64,000 nucleotides of DNA, from positions 186,001 to 250,000 of the forward strand of contig CAVUZI010000006.1 in NCBI GenBank assembly GCA_963745955.1. Reading direction: 5' to 3'. The notes beneath the pieces were generated by a model, which was not told the DNA's origin, did not search any database, and saw only the letters and a list, made by a program, of their open reading frames with translations. Below, piece by piece: positions 38,713-49,052 of this stretch. The position numbers and the translations under genes are program-made. How positions within the stretch are numbered: position 1 is the first letter of the stretch; every line of letters starts with the position of its first letter. The stretch comes from Bog-756 sp963745955 (GTDB lineage Bacteria; Actinomycetota; Acidimicrobiia; Acidimicrobiales; RAAP-2).

Positions 38713-39235
38713 TCAGTCACGGATCGAGACCGTGACCTCGATCTCCACCGCGCCGCCCCGCGGGAGGGCGGCCACACCGATGGCCGACCGGGTATGCCTG
38801 CCCGCCTCACCGAACACGTCGTAGAGCACGGTGCTGGCGCCGTCGATCACGTCGGGCTGGCGGTGGAAACCGGGTGCGGAGGCCACGTAGCCGGTGACCG
38901 AGAGCACCCGCTCCACCCGATCGAGCGTGCCGAGCTCCGCCTCCAGCACGGCCAGCGCATTGAGCGCGCAGATCGCCGCCGCGCCGGCGCCCTCCTCCAC
39001 GCTGACGGTGTCCCCCAGGGTGCCGATACAGGTCAGCTGCCCGTCGACCCGGGGCAGCTGCCCCGACGTCCTGGCCACCCCAGCCGTGCACGACCACCGC
39101 GTCGAGCGGGTCGTGCGGCGGGTGCGGGCCGTGCAGCCTCAGCCCCAGCACCTCCAGGCGGGCCCGCACACGGCCACCGGCGCCGTCGGTTCCGGTGGTG
39201 GCCCCACCAGGGGCGTGGTCGACGGGGCGGGTCAT
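38713..39235 (-). CDS. RidA/YjgF-family imine deaminase-like protein
   Basis: Repaired length 173 residues, longer than the ~130 typical core. RidA hydrolyses reactive enamines/imines. Core segments: SGQLPRVDGQLTCIGTLGD, AICALNALAVLEAELGTLDR, VTGYVASAPGFHRQPDVIDG, and HTRSAIGVAALPRGGAVEIE, which has an Arg where RidA binds the substrate carboxylate. One extra G near 39079 splits HGW from VARTSGQ. ATG at 39235 with GGAGG upstream. Co-directional with RraA and divergent from the SDR at 39356. Confidence 0.83.
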
Positions 39236-39310
39236 CGGACAGGAACCTCCAGGACGAGCCGGGCCAACGACTCCGGCGGAACACGGAGATGCTATCCCCG
39301 TCGGCTCGGT

Positions 39311-39326
39311 CTGACGCCACCGTCAG
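39311..39326. promoter_or_regulatory. Operator-like dyad CTGACGCCACCGTCAG
   Basis: Perfect 6-bp arms CTGACG/CGTCAG with a 4-bp spacer lie 30 bp upstream of the SDR start (39356), in the divergent gap with RidA. It matches the 21774-21789 palindrome at 15 of 16 positions, so the same regulator probably binds both. Confidence 0.5.
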
Positions 39327-39355
39327 GGAACGCGGGCTTCGCATAGAGTGGCCGG

Positions 39356-40248
39356 ATGGGCTTGCTTGATGAACGAGTGGCAGTGGTGACCGGCGCGGGT
39401 CGCGGCATCGGCCGTGCCATCGCCCTGTGCCTGGCCGACGAAGGTGCCTCGCGTGGTCGTGAACGACATCGGGGTCTCCCTCGGCGGTGAAGGTACCGAC
39501 GAGGACCCGGCCGGCACAGGTCGTCCAGGAGATCATCGGCCGAGGCGGGAAGGCGGTGGCCAACCGCGACCGGGTTGACGATTTCGCCGGCGCCGGCCGC
39601 ATCATCGACACCGCCGTCGGCACCTTCGGGAAGATCGACATCCTCGTCAACAACGCCGGCATCGTCCGGGACCGGACACTGGTGAAGATGGACGAGGCCG
39701 ACTACGACGCCGTGGTCGCCGTGCACCAGAAGGGGACGTTCAACACGGTTCGGCATGCGGCGCCGCACATGAAGGAGGCCGGCTACGGGCGCATCGTGAA
39801 CATGACCTCGTCCGCCGGGCTCCGTGGGAACTTCGGCCAGACCAACTACGGGGCGGCCAAGGCCGCCATCATGGGAATGACCTTCGTGTGGGCCCTCGAG
39901 CTCGGACGCTACGGGATCACGGTCAACGGCATGGCGCCGGCCGGAGCCACCCGGATGACCAAGGGGCTCAACGACGAGGGCGAGACACCCCCGGACCAGG
40001 ATCCGGCGCTCAACGCGCCCCTGGTGGCCTATCTCGCCTCCGATCTGGCTGCCGATGTGAACGGCCAGATCTTCGGTCGCACCGGGTTCGGCTACACGAT
40101 CTTCCAGACCCCACGGCAGGTGGCCACCATGTGGCAGGACGGCGGGTGGACGCCGACCCAGGTGGCCGATCACTTCCACGAGGTGCTCGGCCAGCACCTC
40201 CAGCCCGTGGGCATGCCCGCGCACCCGCTGCTCGGCAAAAAAGAGTAG
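39356..40248 (+). CDS. SDR-family dehydrogenase (3-hydroxyacyl-CoA dehydrogenase-like)
   Basis: Repaired length 296 residues. It begins MGLLDERVAVVTGAGRGIGR; TGAGRGIG is the cofactor loop. Catalytic Ser in MTSSAGLRGNFGQ, with NYGAAKAAI holding the Tyr and Lys. The length and the NDIGVSLGGEG loop resemble the 17-beta-HSD4/HsdB-type enzymes that oxidise side-chain 3-hydroxyacyl-CoA. Extra bases near 39450 and 39515 break the N-terminal part. The ligase follows 22 bp later on the same strand. Confidence 0.86.
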
Positions 40249-40269
40249 GGCACCGGTGGGGACATCGAG

Positions 40270-41866
40270 ATGAGCACGGCGGCCCAACTCCCTCCCGAGC
40301 AGCTGCACGCCATGGCCCTCTCGTTCGGCGATCAGACGGCCTACCAGGTGCTCGGCGGTACCGTCGCTGACGTTCGCCCAGTGGGATGCCGACGCCAGCC
40401 GGCTCGCCCGGGGGCTGCTCGACGCCGGCGTCGAGCCCGGGCGTCCCGGTGGGCATCCACCTCGAGCCGACCAACGCCCTCCGTTGGATCGTGGCCTACG
40501 CCGCCATCCACCGGGCCGGGGCGGTGGCCGTCCCCCTCAACCCGCAATTGACCCGGCCCGAGGTCGAGCGCATGGTCGACCACTGCGGTGCCGCCGCGGT
40601 CTTCGCCGAGGAGTCCCTCCTCCCCCGGTACGAAGGCGGCCGGCCGGCACTGGTGGTGGCCGTCCCCGCCGCCGGCGACATGGGACAGCGCCGGAGGCGG
40701 CGCGTCCAGCGGGGCCGATGGGCGACAGACCGTGGTGCCGTGGTCGCGGGTCATGGACCACGACTCCGGGTTACTTCCAGGTACCGCGCCAACCGGGGGA
40801 CCTGGCCGACATCCTCTACACCTCGGGCACGACGGGCCATCCGAAGGCGGTGGCCGTGCGCCACGACAACTCCTCGTTGGTCCCCTTCGCCGAGCCGGCG
40901 TGGAGCGGCGGGGGGTGGCTGCACGCCAGCCCGCCCTACACATTCGCCGGGCTCTCCTTCGTCTACACCCCGATGAAGCTCGGCATGCGGGGCATCTACC
41001 TGCCCAGGTTCGACGCCGGACAGTGGCTCGACGCGGTCGAGGCCGAGCGTCCGGTGGCCGCCTTCCTCGTCCCGGCCATGGCCAACCTCCTCCTCGAACA
41101 TCCGCGCTTCGACTCGGCCGCCCTCGATTCGGTGCAGATCTGCACCGTCGGCAGCGCTCCCCTCGCCCCCCTCGTACTGGAGCGACTGCAGGAGCGGATG
41201 CCCACCGCCATGGTCTCCAACAACTACGGGATGACCGAGGCCGGATCCGTCTACTGCATCATGCCGCCCGGAGAGGCGGTGAAACGGCCCGGCTCGGTCG
41301 GCAAACCACTTCCACCGGCCGAGGTCCGCTGCACCGACGCCGACGGTCGGGACGTGGCCGCAGGCGAGGTCGGCCACGTCCACCTCCGGATCCCCGGGCG
41401 TCCCCGCGAGTACTTCGACGACCCCGAAGCCACCTCCCGCACCTGGGTCGACGGCTGGCTGGTGACCGGTGACCTGGGCCGGATCGACGAGGACGGCTAC
41501 CTCTACATCGTGGGCCGCAGCAAGGACGTCATCATCAGGGGCGGCAACAACATCCACCCGAACGATGTCGAGCACGCCATCGAATCGCATCCCGCGGTAC
41601 GGGAGGTGGCGGTGGTGGGCGTGGCGCACCCGGTGCTCGGGGAGGACCTGGTGGCCTTCGTCGCCCTGCGCCCCGGCGAGCAGGCCACAGCCGAGGACCT
41701 TCGTGCCCACACACTGGAGCTCCTGGCCGCCTACAAGGTGCCGCGCCGCTGGGAGTTCGTGGACGAGCTGCCGCGGAACGCCACCGGCAAGGTCGTCAAG
41801 GACAGATTGCGTGACCGGTTGCCCGAGGGCGAGGGGGGACCGGCCGTCAGCCCGGTCCAGGCATGA
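40270..41866 (+). CDS. Acyl-CoA synthetase (ANL family)
   Basis: Repaired length about 530 residues. Forms acyl-CoA from acid, ATP and CoA. P-loop LYTSGTTGHPKAVAV; A5-region NNYGMTEAGSVYCI; A7/A8 GWLVTGDLGRIDEDGYLYIV and GRSKDVIIRGG; A10 PRNATGKVVKDR holds the catalytic Lys. Extra bases lie near 40367, 40443, 40685 and 40768, all in the N-domain, which reads SLTFAQWDADASRLARGLLD when repaired. Its TGA overlaps the ATG of the next ligase-like gene (ATGA at 41863). Confidence 0.85.
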
Positions 41867-43447
41867 GCCAGGTGCCGGGCGGCACGGGGCCCGGATGGCC
41901 GGATCCCGTCCATCGACCTGACCCTCCCCGGCGTCCTGTCCGAACACCGCCGCAGCCGCCCGCACTCCCTGTCCGTCGTCTGCGGCGGGGTTCGCCTCAC
42001 CTATCCCGAGCTCGACGACCGCACCGACCGGCTGGCCCGGGCCTTCGTCGGCGCCGGAGTGGGTCGAGGTGACCGTCTGGTGTGGCTGGGCCAGAACTGC
42101 CATCGCCTGATCGAGGCGTGGCTGGCCGCATCCAAGGTCGGGGCCGTCGTCGTCCCGGCCAATTGGCGCCAGAGCGCCGACGAGATGGTGACCCTCCTCG
42201 ACGACGCTCGACCGGTGGTGGTGATCTGGCAGCACGAGGAGATCGGGGCCACCGTCGAGGAGGCCCGGTCGCGGTGGGGCGGTACCGCCCGTTGGCTGTC
42301 GCACGACGCGCTCGGCGACCCCGACGGCTACGAGAGCTTCGTGGCCGCGGCCGGCGACGTCCCCGACGCCCCCGTTCCACTCCACCAGTCGGTCTCCCCT
42401 GCTGACCCGGTGCTGCAGCTCTACACGGGCGCGTTCGGGGGAACCCCGAACGGTGCCCAACTCTCCCACCGGTCGATCCTGGCCCAGGCCGTGATGGTGG
42501 CCATGGTGCAGCGGATCACCGGGGAGACCGTGTATCTCAATTCGGGCCCCATGTTCCACATGGCCACCCTGATGACCACCTTCGCCACCTTCCAGATGGG
42601 GGGCACCAACGTGCTCACCAGACGGGTCGAGGCCGACGAGCTGTGCCGGGTCATCGAGGCCGAGCGGTGCAACTACGGCTTCGTCATGGGGCCGACGGCC
42701 GAGGAGATCATGACGGTCAACGCCGACGGCCGCTACGACCTGTCCTCGTTCCGCACGTTTGGAGGAAGCCCGGCCTGGAACCGGATGATCGAGGTCGACG
42801 ACAGCCCCTGGGGCCTCCACCCCGCAGGCTACGGGCAGACCGAGGTGACCGGCATGCTCACCTTCAACGCCCTCGGCATCGGGACCGAGGGAACGAGCGG
42901 CCGTCCCTCGCCCTGGGTGGAGGTGAGGATCGTCGACCCCGACGGAGCCGACGTGCCCACCGGCGAGACCGGCGAGATCGTCGCACGCGGGCCGATCATC
43001 ACCAACGGTTACCACGACCGGCCGCAACTCAACGCGGAGCGGTTTCGCGGCGGATGGTGGCATACCGGTGACCTCGGACGCCGCCACGCAGACGGATCGC
43101 TCACCTTCGTCGCCCCGCTGACCCGTATCGTCAAGTCGGCTGCGGAGAACATCTACCCGGCCGAGGTGGAAGGCTGCCTGGCCCAGCACCCGGCGGTCCG
43201 CGAAGCCGCCATCATCGGTGTTCCCGACAAGCGCTGGACCCAACGGGTGCTGGCCGTGGTGGTCCTCCAGCCCGGGGCCGAGGTCACCGGCGAAGATCTG
43301 ATCGAGCACTGCCGGGCCCACATCGCCTCGTACAAGAAGCCCAGCCTGGTGGAGTTCGCCGACAAACTTCCCCGCCAGGGTTGGGCCGTCGACTACGAGG
43401 AGCTGGACCGCCGCTACGGCGGCGGCGGCTACCCCGGCTCCGCGTGA
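41863..43447 (+). CDS. Acyl-CoA synthetase-like protein with altered ATP-site motifs
   Basis: Repaired length 527 residues. ANL fold throughout (NCHRLIEAWLAASKVGAVVV, SGPMFHMATLMTTF, HPAGYGQTEVTGMLTF, HTGDLGRRHADGSLTF). Two signature sites are altered: the P-loop reads LYTGAFGGTPNGAQLSH in place of YTSGTTGxPKG, and the A10 region reads KLPRQGWAVDYEELDRRYG with no Gly-Lys. One extra base near 41907 shifts the N-terminus. ATG at 41863. The partner ligase upstream is canonical, so this may be a specialised or regulatory paralogue. Confidence 0.8.
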
Positions 43448-43519
43448 CAGACGGGTCCGAGTGGCCATGATCGATCCCTCCCTCGAAGCCCACCGCTTCG
43501 ACGCCCGCGCAGCGATATC

Positions 43520-43535
43520 CTGACGCCCATGTCAG
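43520..43535. promoter_or_regulatory. Near-copy of the CTGACGCC palindrome at a start codon
   Basis: CTGACGCCCATGTCAG overlaps the ATG at 43529 of the Gfo/Idh/MocA gene. It matches CTGACGCCACCGTCAG at 14 of 16 positions and has 5-bp perfect arms. Binding here would block initiation. The overlap with codons makes chance similarity more likely than at the other two sites. Confidence 0.35.
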
Positions 43536-44641
43536 CAACGATCGACCGGCCCCGCATCGCCATCGTCGGGGCCGGCAATATCGCCAAACTCAACGTGGCC
43601 GGCTACCTCGACGACGAGCGATGCGACGTGGTGGCCGTCTGCGATCCGGTCGCCGGTCGGGCGGCTGCAGCTGCCGAGGCCTGGGGCGTACCTGCCGCCT
43701 ACACCGAGCTGGACGCCATGCTGGCCGATCCGGACATCGACGCGGTGGAGATCCTGACCCCCACCAACCTCCACCACGACCACGTCGTGGCGGCGGCGGC
43801 GGCAGGCAAGCACGTGTCGTGCCAGAAACCGCTGGCCAACTCGGTGACCGAGGCCCGGGCCATGGCCGAGGCGGCGGAGGCGGCGGGCACCATCCTGCGG
43901 GTCAGCGAGTGCTACCGGCACTACCCACCGCTCGAACTGGCCAAGCGGCTGATCGCCGAGGGGGCCATCGGGCAGCCGTCCAGCCTGCGGATGAGGACGG
44001 TCGTCGGGCAGACCGACGCTGCCTTCCAGGGTGGCCTGACAGCCGACGGCTATGTCTGGCGGATGACCTCGGAGAGCCCGGGCGGCCACCTGTTCGACGA
44101 CGTGATCCACAAGTACGCCGTCGCGCTGTGGCTGTTCGACCAGGACATCGTCTCGGTCCAGGCGGTGGTGCGCCGGAGGGACTTCTTCTTCGAGCCGTGC
44201 GCCGCCATCTTCGAGTACGAGGACCCGGGCATCCTCGGGACCATGGACATCAGCTACGCACCGCAGATGTGGTTGCGGAGCCGCTACTACGGTGCTGACG
44301 AGTTCTTCGAGGTCCAAGGGGACGAGGGGTTCCTGTGGGTGACACGGTGCACGGGCGAGATGCTGGACCTTCCCGCCGTCGTCCTCTACGACGGTGGGCA
44401 CGGCCACGAGACCACCACCAGCTTCCCCACCGTGGAGGCCGACTGGGGGGAGGGCTTCAAGCGGGCGTCCCGCCACTTCGTGGACGCGCTCGTCGACGGG
44501 GTCCCGGCCGAGATGAGCGCGGCCGACGCCACCAAGGCCCTGCAGCTGTGCTTCGCCGTCTACCAGGCCGGCAACTCGCACCAGCCGGTCGATCCGCGCA
44601 CCATCTCCGGCGCGGTCACGCCCGAGGGCTGGCCCCAGTGA
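43529..44641 (+). CDS. Gfo/Idh/MocA-family oxidoreductase
   Basis: 370 residues, intact. NAD(P)-dependent dehydrogenase of sugars, inositols or related compounds. N-terminal Rossmann IAIVGAGNIAKLNVAGYLD; EILTPTNLHHDHVVAAAAAG; the family EKP motif appears as SCQKPLANSVTEARAM (Gln in place of Glu, catalytic Lys kept). The C-domain has MTSESPGGHLFDDVIHKYAV, with the usual His. ATG at 43529. The substrate cannot be named. Confidence 0.88.
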   Translation: MSATIDRPRIAIVGAGNIAKLNVAGYLDDERCDVVAVCDPVAGRAAAAAEAWGVPAAYTELDAMLADPDIDAVEILTPTNLHHDHVVAAAAAGKHVSCQKPLANSVTEARAMAEAAEAAGTILRVSECYRHYPPLELAKRLIAEGAIGQPSSLRMRTVVGQTDAAFQGGLTADGYVWRMTSESPGGHLFDDVIHKYAVALWLFDQDIVSVQAVVRRRDFFFEPCAAIFEYEDPGILGTMDISYAPQMWLRSRYYGADEFFEVQGDEGFLWVTRCTGEMLDLPAVVLYDGGHGHETTTSFPTVEADWGEGFKRASRHFVDALVDGVPAEMSAADATKALQLCFAVYQAGNSHQPVDPRTISGAVTPEGWPQ

Positions 44642-44690
44642 CCGGTCGGTGCGGTCACGGCGATGGCCGCCGGCGGCCCGGAGCGCCGAC

Positions 44691-45065
44691 GTGAGGGTCA
44701 CCCGTACCTTGCATGCCAGCGTGAACGTCGAAGGCGAGCTCGCCCGCAGCGTCGAGTTCTACCAGCGGCACTTCCACATGCCCGACGAGGACCGGCCCCA
44801 CATCCCGGGGATCGAGGGGCACTGGTTCGCGACCGGCAATGCCCAGCTCCACCTGGTCGACGCCCCGGCCGGGCCGGGGCCCATCCGGCCGGCGGGCCCC
44901 CACGTCTGCTTCGCCGTCGCCGACCTGGACGAGGCCATCGCCGAGCTGCAACAGGCAGGTATCCCCTACGTCGAAGGCGCCCAGGGGACGACCGTGCAGA
45001 TCTGGTTCACCGACCCCGCCGGAAACACCATCGAAATCCAACAGGAGACGGCCCGGGACCGGTGA
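44691..45065 (+). CDS. VOC (glyoxalase/bleomycin-resistance) superfamily protein
   Basis: 124 residues, intact. Single VOC module: LHASVNVEGELARSVEFYQR, GNAQLHLVDAPAG, and GTTVQIWFTDPAGNTIEIQQ, with His and Glu metal ligands in family positions. GTG at 44691 chosen because the conserved strand begins a few residues later; an earlier start is possible. 13 bp separate its stop from the convergent amidohydrolase. Could be an isomerase, dioxygenase or resistance protein. Confidence 0.8.
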   Translation: MRVTRTLHASVNVEGELARSVEFYQRHFHMPDEDRPHIPGIEGHWFATGNAQLHLVDAPAGPGPIRPAGPHVCFAVADLDEAIAELQQAGIPYVEGAQGTTVQIWFTDPAGNTIEIQQETARDR

Positions 45066-45078
45066 CCCGGCGGCACTC

Positions 45079-46329
45079 CTACGCGGTGCCGCTCCCAGCT
45101 CGGGCCTGGCGCCAGTCGTCGCGGGGCGGCAGCGGATGGCGGAAGAGCCGTGCCGCATTGCCCGCCGCCATCATCCGGAGCTCCCCTTCGTCCAGACCTC
45201 CCAGTGTCGCCTCCATCACCGCCTGGGTGTCGGGCCAGGTCGAGTCGGCATGGGGATAGTCGCTCTCCACCATGATGTGGTCGACCCCGATGACGTGCCG
45301 CAGGTCGACCAGCGAGGGATCGTCGATGGTGCAGAACCAGAAGCTGCGCTTCAGCACCTCGCTCGGGCGGAGATCGGACGGCCACGAGACGGATTCCGAA
45401 CCGGAGGCGGAGTGGTCCAGGACATAGTCGACCCGGTCGGCCAGCATCGGCACCCAGCCGATGCCGCCCTCGGAGAGGGCTACCGCCAGCCGCGGAAAGC
45501 GGAGGGGGACCCCCGACCACAGCCATTCGGCCGCGGCGATGAGCGCGTTGACCGGGAAGAGGGTCGGGAGCAGCTCGAAGGGGGGCGAGGGGGATGGCAG
45601 CGGCGCCCAGGCGGACGAGCCCGTGTGCAGGCACACCACCGTCCCGGTCTCCTCGCAGGCGGCGAAGAACGGATCCCAGTGGCCGGTGAAGATGGACGGC
45701 AGCCCGAGCTGAGCCGGGAACTCGGGAAAGCTCACCGCCTTGAAGCCCCGCTCGGCGTTGGCGCGCACCTCGGCCGCGGCCACGGCCACGTCGGCCAGCC
45801 ACGGCAGCTGCAGCGGGATGATCCGATCGGGGTACGTCCCGGCCCACACCTCGTGGTGCCACTGGTTCCAGGCCCGAAGGCAGGCCAGGCCGAGCTCGGG
45901 GTCGTCGGACCTGATGAACACCGACCCGCAGAATCCGGCGACCAGGGACGGGAAGCACAGGGAGGCCCACACACCGTTGAGGTCCATGTCGGCGATCCGG
46001 GCCCGGATGTCGAAACACCCCGGTCGCATGTCCTCGAACCGGGCCGGGTCCATGCTCCACGCCTCCTTCGGACGCCCGATGACGGCATTGAGCCCGATAT
46101 TCGGATACCTGCGGTCCTCGTACAGCCAGGACTGGGTGCCGTCGGGGTCCTCGACGACGTGGGGTGCCCGTCCGGCGAGCCGGCCGGGCAGCCGTCCCTC
46201 GAAGAGATCGGGCGGCTCGATGAGATGGTCGTCCACCGAGATGATGGGCACCCTGATGGCCCGGGGCTCGGGGTCGGGCAGCAGTCCCCCGTGCCGGCCC
46301 GCCGCGTTCCCGGCCACCTCGTCCGTCAT
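45079..46329 (-). CDS. Amidohydrolase family 2 protein (ACMSD-like)
   Basis: 416 residues, intact. TIM-barrel metal-dependent hydrolase or decarboxylase. PIISVDDHLIEPPDLFEGR carries the DxH-type N-terminal metal site (D-D-H here), VVCLHTGSSAWAPLPS has the central His, and HIMVESDYPHADSTWPDTQA is the typical late 'SDYPH' motif. Such proteins next to acyl-CoA genes often decarboxylate or hydrolyse aromatic intermediates, but the function is unproven. ATG at 46329. Divergent from the D-aminoacylase-like gene. Confidence 0.88.
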   Translation of the reverse strand: MTDEVAGNAAGRHGGLLPDPEPRAIRVPIISVDDHLIEPPDLFEGRLPGRLAGRAPHVVEDPDGTQSWLYEDRRYPNIGLNAVIGRPKEAWSMDPARFEDMRPGCFDIRARIADMDLNGVWASLCFPSLVAGFCGSVFIRSDDPELGLACLRAWNQWHHEVWAGTYPDRIIPLQLPWLADVAVAAAEVRANAERGFKAVSFPEFPAQLGLPSIFTGHWDPFFAACEETGTVVCLHTGSSAWAPLPSPSPPFELLPTLFPVNALIAAAEWLWSGVPLRFPRLAVALSEGGIGWVPMLADRVDYVLDHSASGSESVSWPSDLRPSEVLKRSFWFCTIDDPSLVDLRHVIGVDHIMVESDYPHADSTWPDTQAVMEATLGGLDEGELRMMAAGNAARLFRHPLPPRDDWRQARAGSGTA

Positions 46330-46476
46330 CGGCTGCGCAGGCTAGCATCCGACAGGATCCGCAGCATCGGGGGGATCGGCGTCGGGGGACGGAGGACGAA
46401 ACGTGCATGTGACCGTCGGCCCGGTCTTCGATCCGGCCATCCGTCCGGTCATCGAGTCGGGACGGGAGGCCCGCTG

Positions 46477-48203
46477 ATGCTCGACCTGGCCATCCGCGGC
46501 GGCACCCTGGTGGACGGCACGGGGGCGCCGGCGCGCCGGGTCGACGTCGGTGTCCACCGGGGGAGGGTCGTCGCCGTCGGCAGCGTCGACGATGCCGCCG
46601 CCACCATCGACGCCGACGGACTGCTGGTCACCCCGGGGTTCGTCGATCTCCACACCCACTACGACGCCCAGCTGTCGTGGGACCCGTCGGCCAGCCCGTC
46701 TCCCCTCCACGGCGTGACCACCGTCATCGGGGGGAACTGCGGCTTCTCGTTGGCCCCGTCCGGGCCCGATCACGTCGAGCTATCTGTCACGGATGATGGC
46801 CCGGGTCGAGGGGATGCCCCTGTCGGCCCTCGAGTCGCTCGACTGGTCGTGGGGGTCGTTCGGCGACTGGCTGGGTCGCTTCGACGGCAGCATCGGAGTG
46901 AACGCGGGGTTCCTCGTCGGGCATTCCTCGCTCCGCCGAGTGGTCATGGGCGACGACGCCGTCGAGCGACCGGCCTCCCCCACCGAGCTGGCCGCCATGG
47001 TCGCCCTGGCCAGGACGTGCTTCGAGGAGGGCGCTCTCGGGCTGTCCACCTCCCAGGCCCACACCCACAACGACGGGGACGGCCGGCCGGTACCCTCCAG
47101 AGCGGCCACCCGGGGGGAGCTCGAGGCCCTGTGCTCGGCCGTGTCCGAGCACGACGGGAACCGTCCTCGAGCTCATCGTTCCAGGATGCCTCAACGGATT
47201 CACCGACGATGAGGTGGACCTCATGGCCACCCTCTCCCTGCTGGCCGACCGCCCGGTCAACTGGAACGTGCTCGGGGTGTCCTCGCTCAACCCGGACGCC
47301 TGCGAACGCCAGCTCGAGGCGTCGACGGTGGCAGCCGAGCGAGGGGCGGTCGTGGTCGCGCTGACCCTTCCCCACACGGTCAAGATCCGCCTTTCCTTCG
47401 AGCACGGCGCGGTGATCGACGGCCTGCCCGGCTGGCGCGAGGTGTTCGCACTGAAGATTCCCGAGCGGATGCAGCGCCTGGCCGATCCCGAGGAGCGGAG
47501 ACGCCTCGACCGGGGAGCGCACTCCAAAGAGGCGGGCATCCTTGCCGCCCTGGCCGACTGGCGGATCCTGATCGTCGAGGAGACCTTCAGCCCGGCCAAT
47601 GCCGGTCTGGCCGGGCGGACGGTCGGGGATATCGCCGCCGAGCGGGGGCAGGATCCCTTCGACGCGCTGGTGGACGTCGTCCTGGCCGACGAGTTGCGCA
47701 CCGGGCTCCGGCCCCCGATCCCCGAGTCGGAGGCGGACTGGGGACTGCGGGCGAAGGTATGGCAGGACCCCCGCACGGTGGTCGGGGGCTCCGACGCCGG
47801 AGCCCACCTCGACATGATGTGCGGTGCCGTCTACTCCACCTCCATGCTGGGCGACGGGGTGCGCAAGCGTGGGCTTCTCAGCTGGGAGGCGGCCATCCGT
47901 GAGCTCACCGACGTACCGGCACGCCTCTACGGCCTCCGGGACCGGGGCCGGGTGGACGTCGGCTGGTGCGCCGACCTGGTGGTGCTCGATCCCGAGAGGG
48001 TCGGCCACCGCCCGGAGCACACCCGCGACGACCTCCCGGGGGGCGCCGGCCGCATCTATGCCGAGGCCGAGGGGATCGAGCACGTGCTGGTCAACGGGGT
48101 GGAGATCGCGCGAGCCGGTGCGTTCACCGGGGCCACCCCCGGCACGGTCCTGCGCTCGGGCACGGATACCGACACGGTGACGGTTCCGGGTCGCCACGGC
48201 TGA
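46477..48203 (+). CDS. Amidohydrolase family 3 / N-acyl-D-amino-acid deacylase-like
   Basis: Repaired length 574 residues. It starts MLDLAIRGGTLVDGTGAPAR (ATG 46477, GGGAGG upstream). The metal motif is GFVDLHTHYDAQLSWDP (HxH), and the late motif VVGGSDAGAHLDMMCG carries the conserved Asp. Extra bases near 46785 and 47163 break it. Family members hydrolyse N-acyl amino acids or cyclic amides; the substrate cannot be inferred. Convergent with the SDR, with 6 bp between the stops. Confidence 0.85.
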
Positions 48204-48209
48204 GCCGGC

Positions 48210-48960
48210 TCAGGGGATCCCGCCGTCCACCCGGAGGATGGCGCCGGTGGTGTAGCTCGATGCCTCGGACGCGAAGTAGAGGGCAGCGCCGACGATCTCA
48301 TCGGGTTGACCTCCGCGTTGGAGGGCGTGGCGAGCCCGGGCCGCCGATTCGAAGGCATCGATGTCCCAGTGGTCGGCCACATCGGTGAAGAAGGGGCCGG
48401 CCATGATGCAGTTGACCCGCACGGTGGGGCCGTAGGCGTGGGCGAAGCCGACGGTCAAGGCGTTGAGGCCGGCTTTGGCCGCGTCATACGGGAGCATGAA
48501 AGGGGCCGGTCGGATGGAGCCGGTGCTCGACACATTGATGATCGAACCTCCGCCGGCCTCCATCATCCGGGGACCCACCAGGGCGGTGAGGCGGAACGGG
48601 CCCTTGAGGTTGAGGCCCACCACCTTCTCCCACATGGTCTCGGTGACGTCGCCCAGGTCACCGTAGAGAAGGGACATGCCGGCGTTGTTGACCAGCACGT
48701 CGACTCGGCCGAAGGCGTCGTAGGCCGTGTCGACCAACCCGTCGAGCTCTTCCCACCGGCCCACGTTGGCCGCGACGGCCAGGGCCCGGCGGCCCAATGC
48801 CTCGACCTCGTCGGCCACCGCCCGACAGGCGTCGAGCTTGCGGCTGGCCACGATCACATCGCGCACCGGCCTCGGCGAAGCCGAGGACCATGGCCCGGCC
48901 CAGCCCCCGGCTGCCGCCGGTGACGAGGGCGACCTTGTCCCGCAGGTCGAAGACGACCAG
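48210..48960 (-). CDS. Short-chain dehydrogenase/reductase (FabG-like)
   Basis: Repaired length about 249 residues. VALVTGGSRGLGRAMVLGFA cofactor loop, LVNNAGMSLLYGDLG, VSSTGSIRPAPFMLP with the catalytic Ser, and YDAAKAGLNAL with Tyr/Lys; ends with TTGAILRVDGGIP. One extra base near 48869 separates the first strand from RDVIVASRKLDACR. No ATG or GTG is in frame before the conserved start; the reading begins at LVVFDLRDKVALVT from about 48960, so the initiator is probably hidden by another base error. Confidence 0.8.
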
Positions 48961-49052
48961 CGGGTGACCGGCCCGCGGAATCGTCGGACGCAGCGGTCGT
49001 CGGGCCCGTCACCACTTCACCGCGGGTCGGGGTCGAGACGTCTTTCCGCCGC

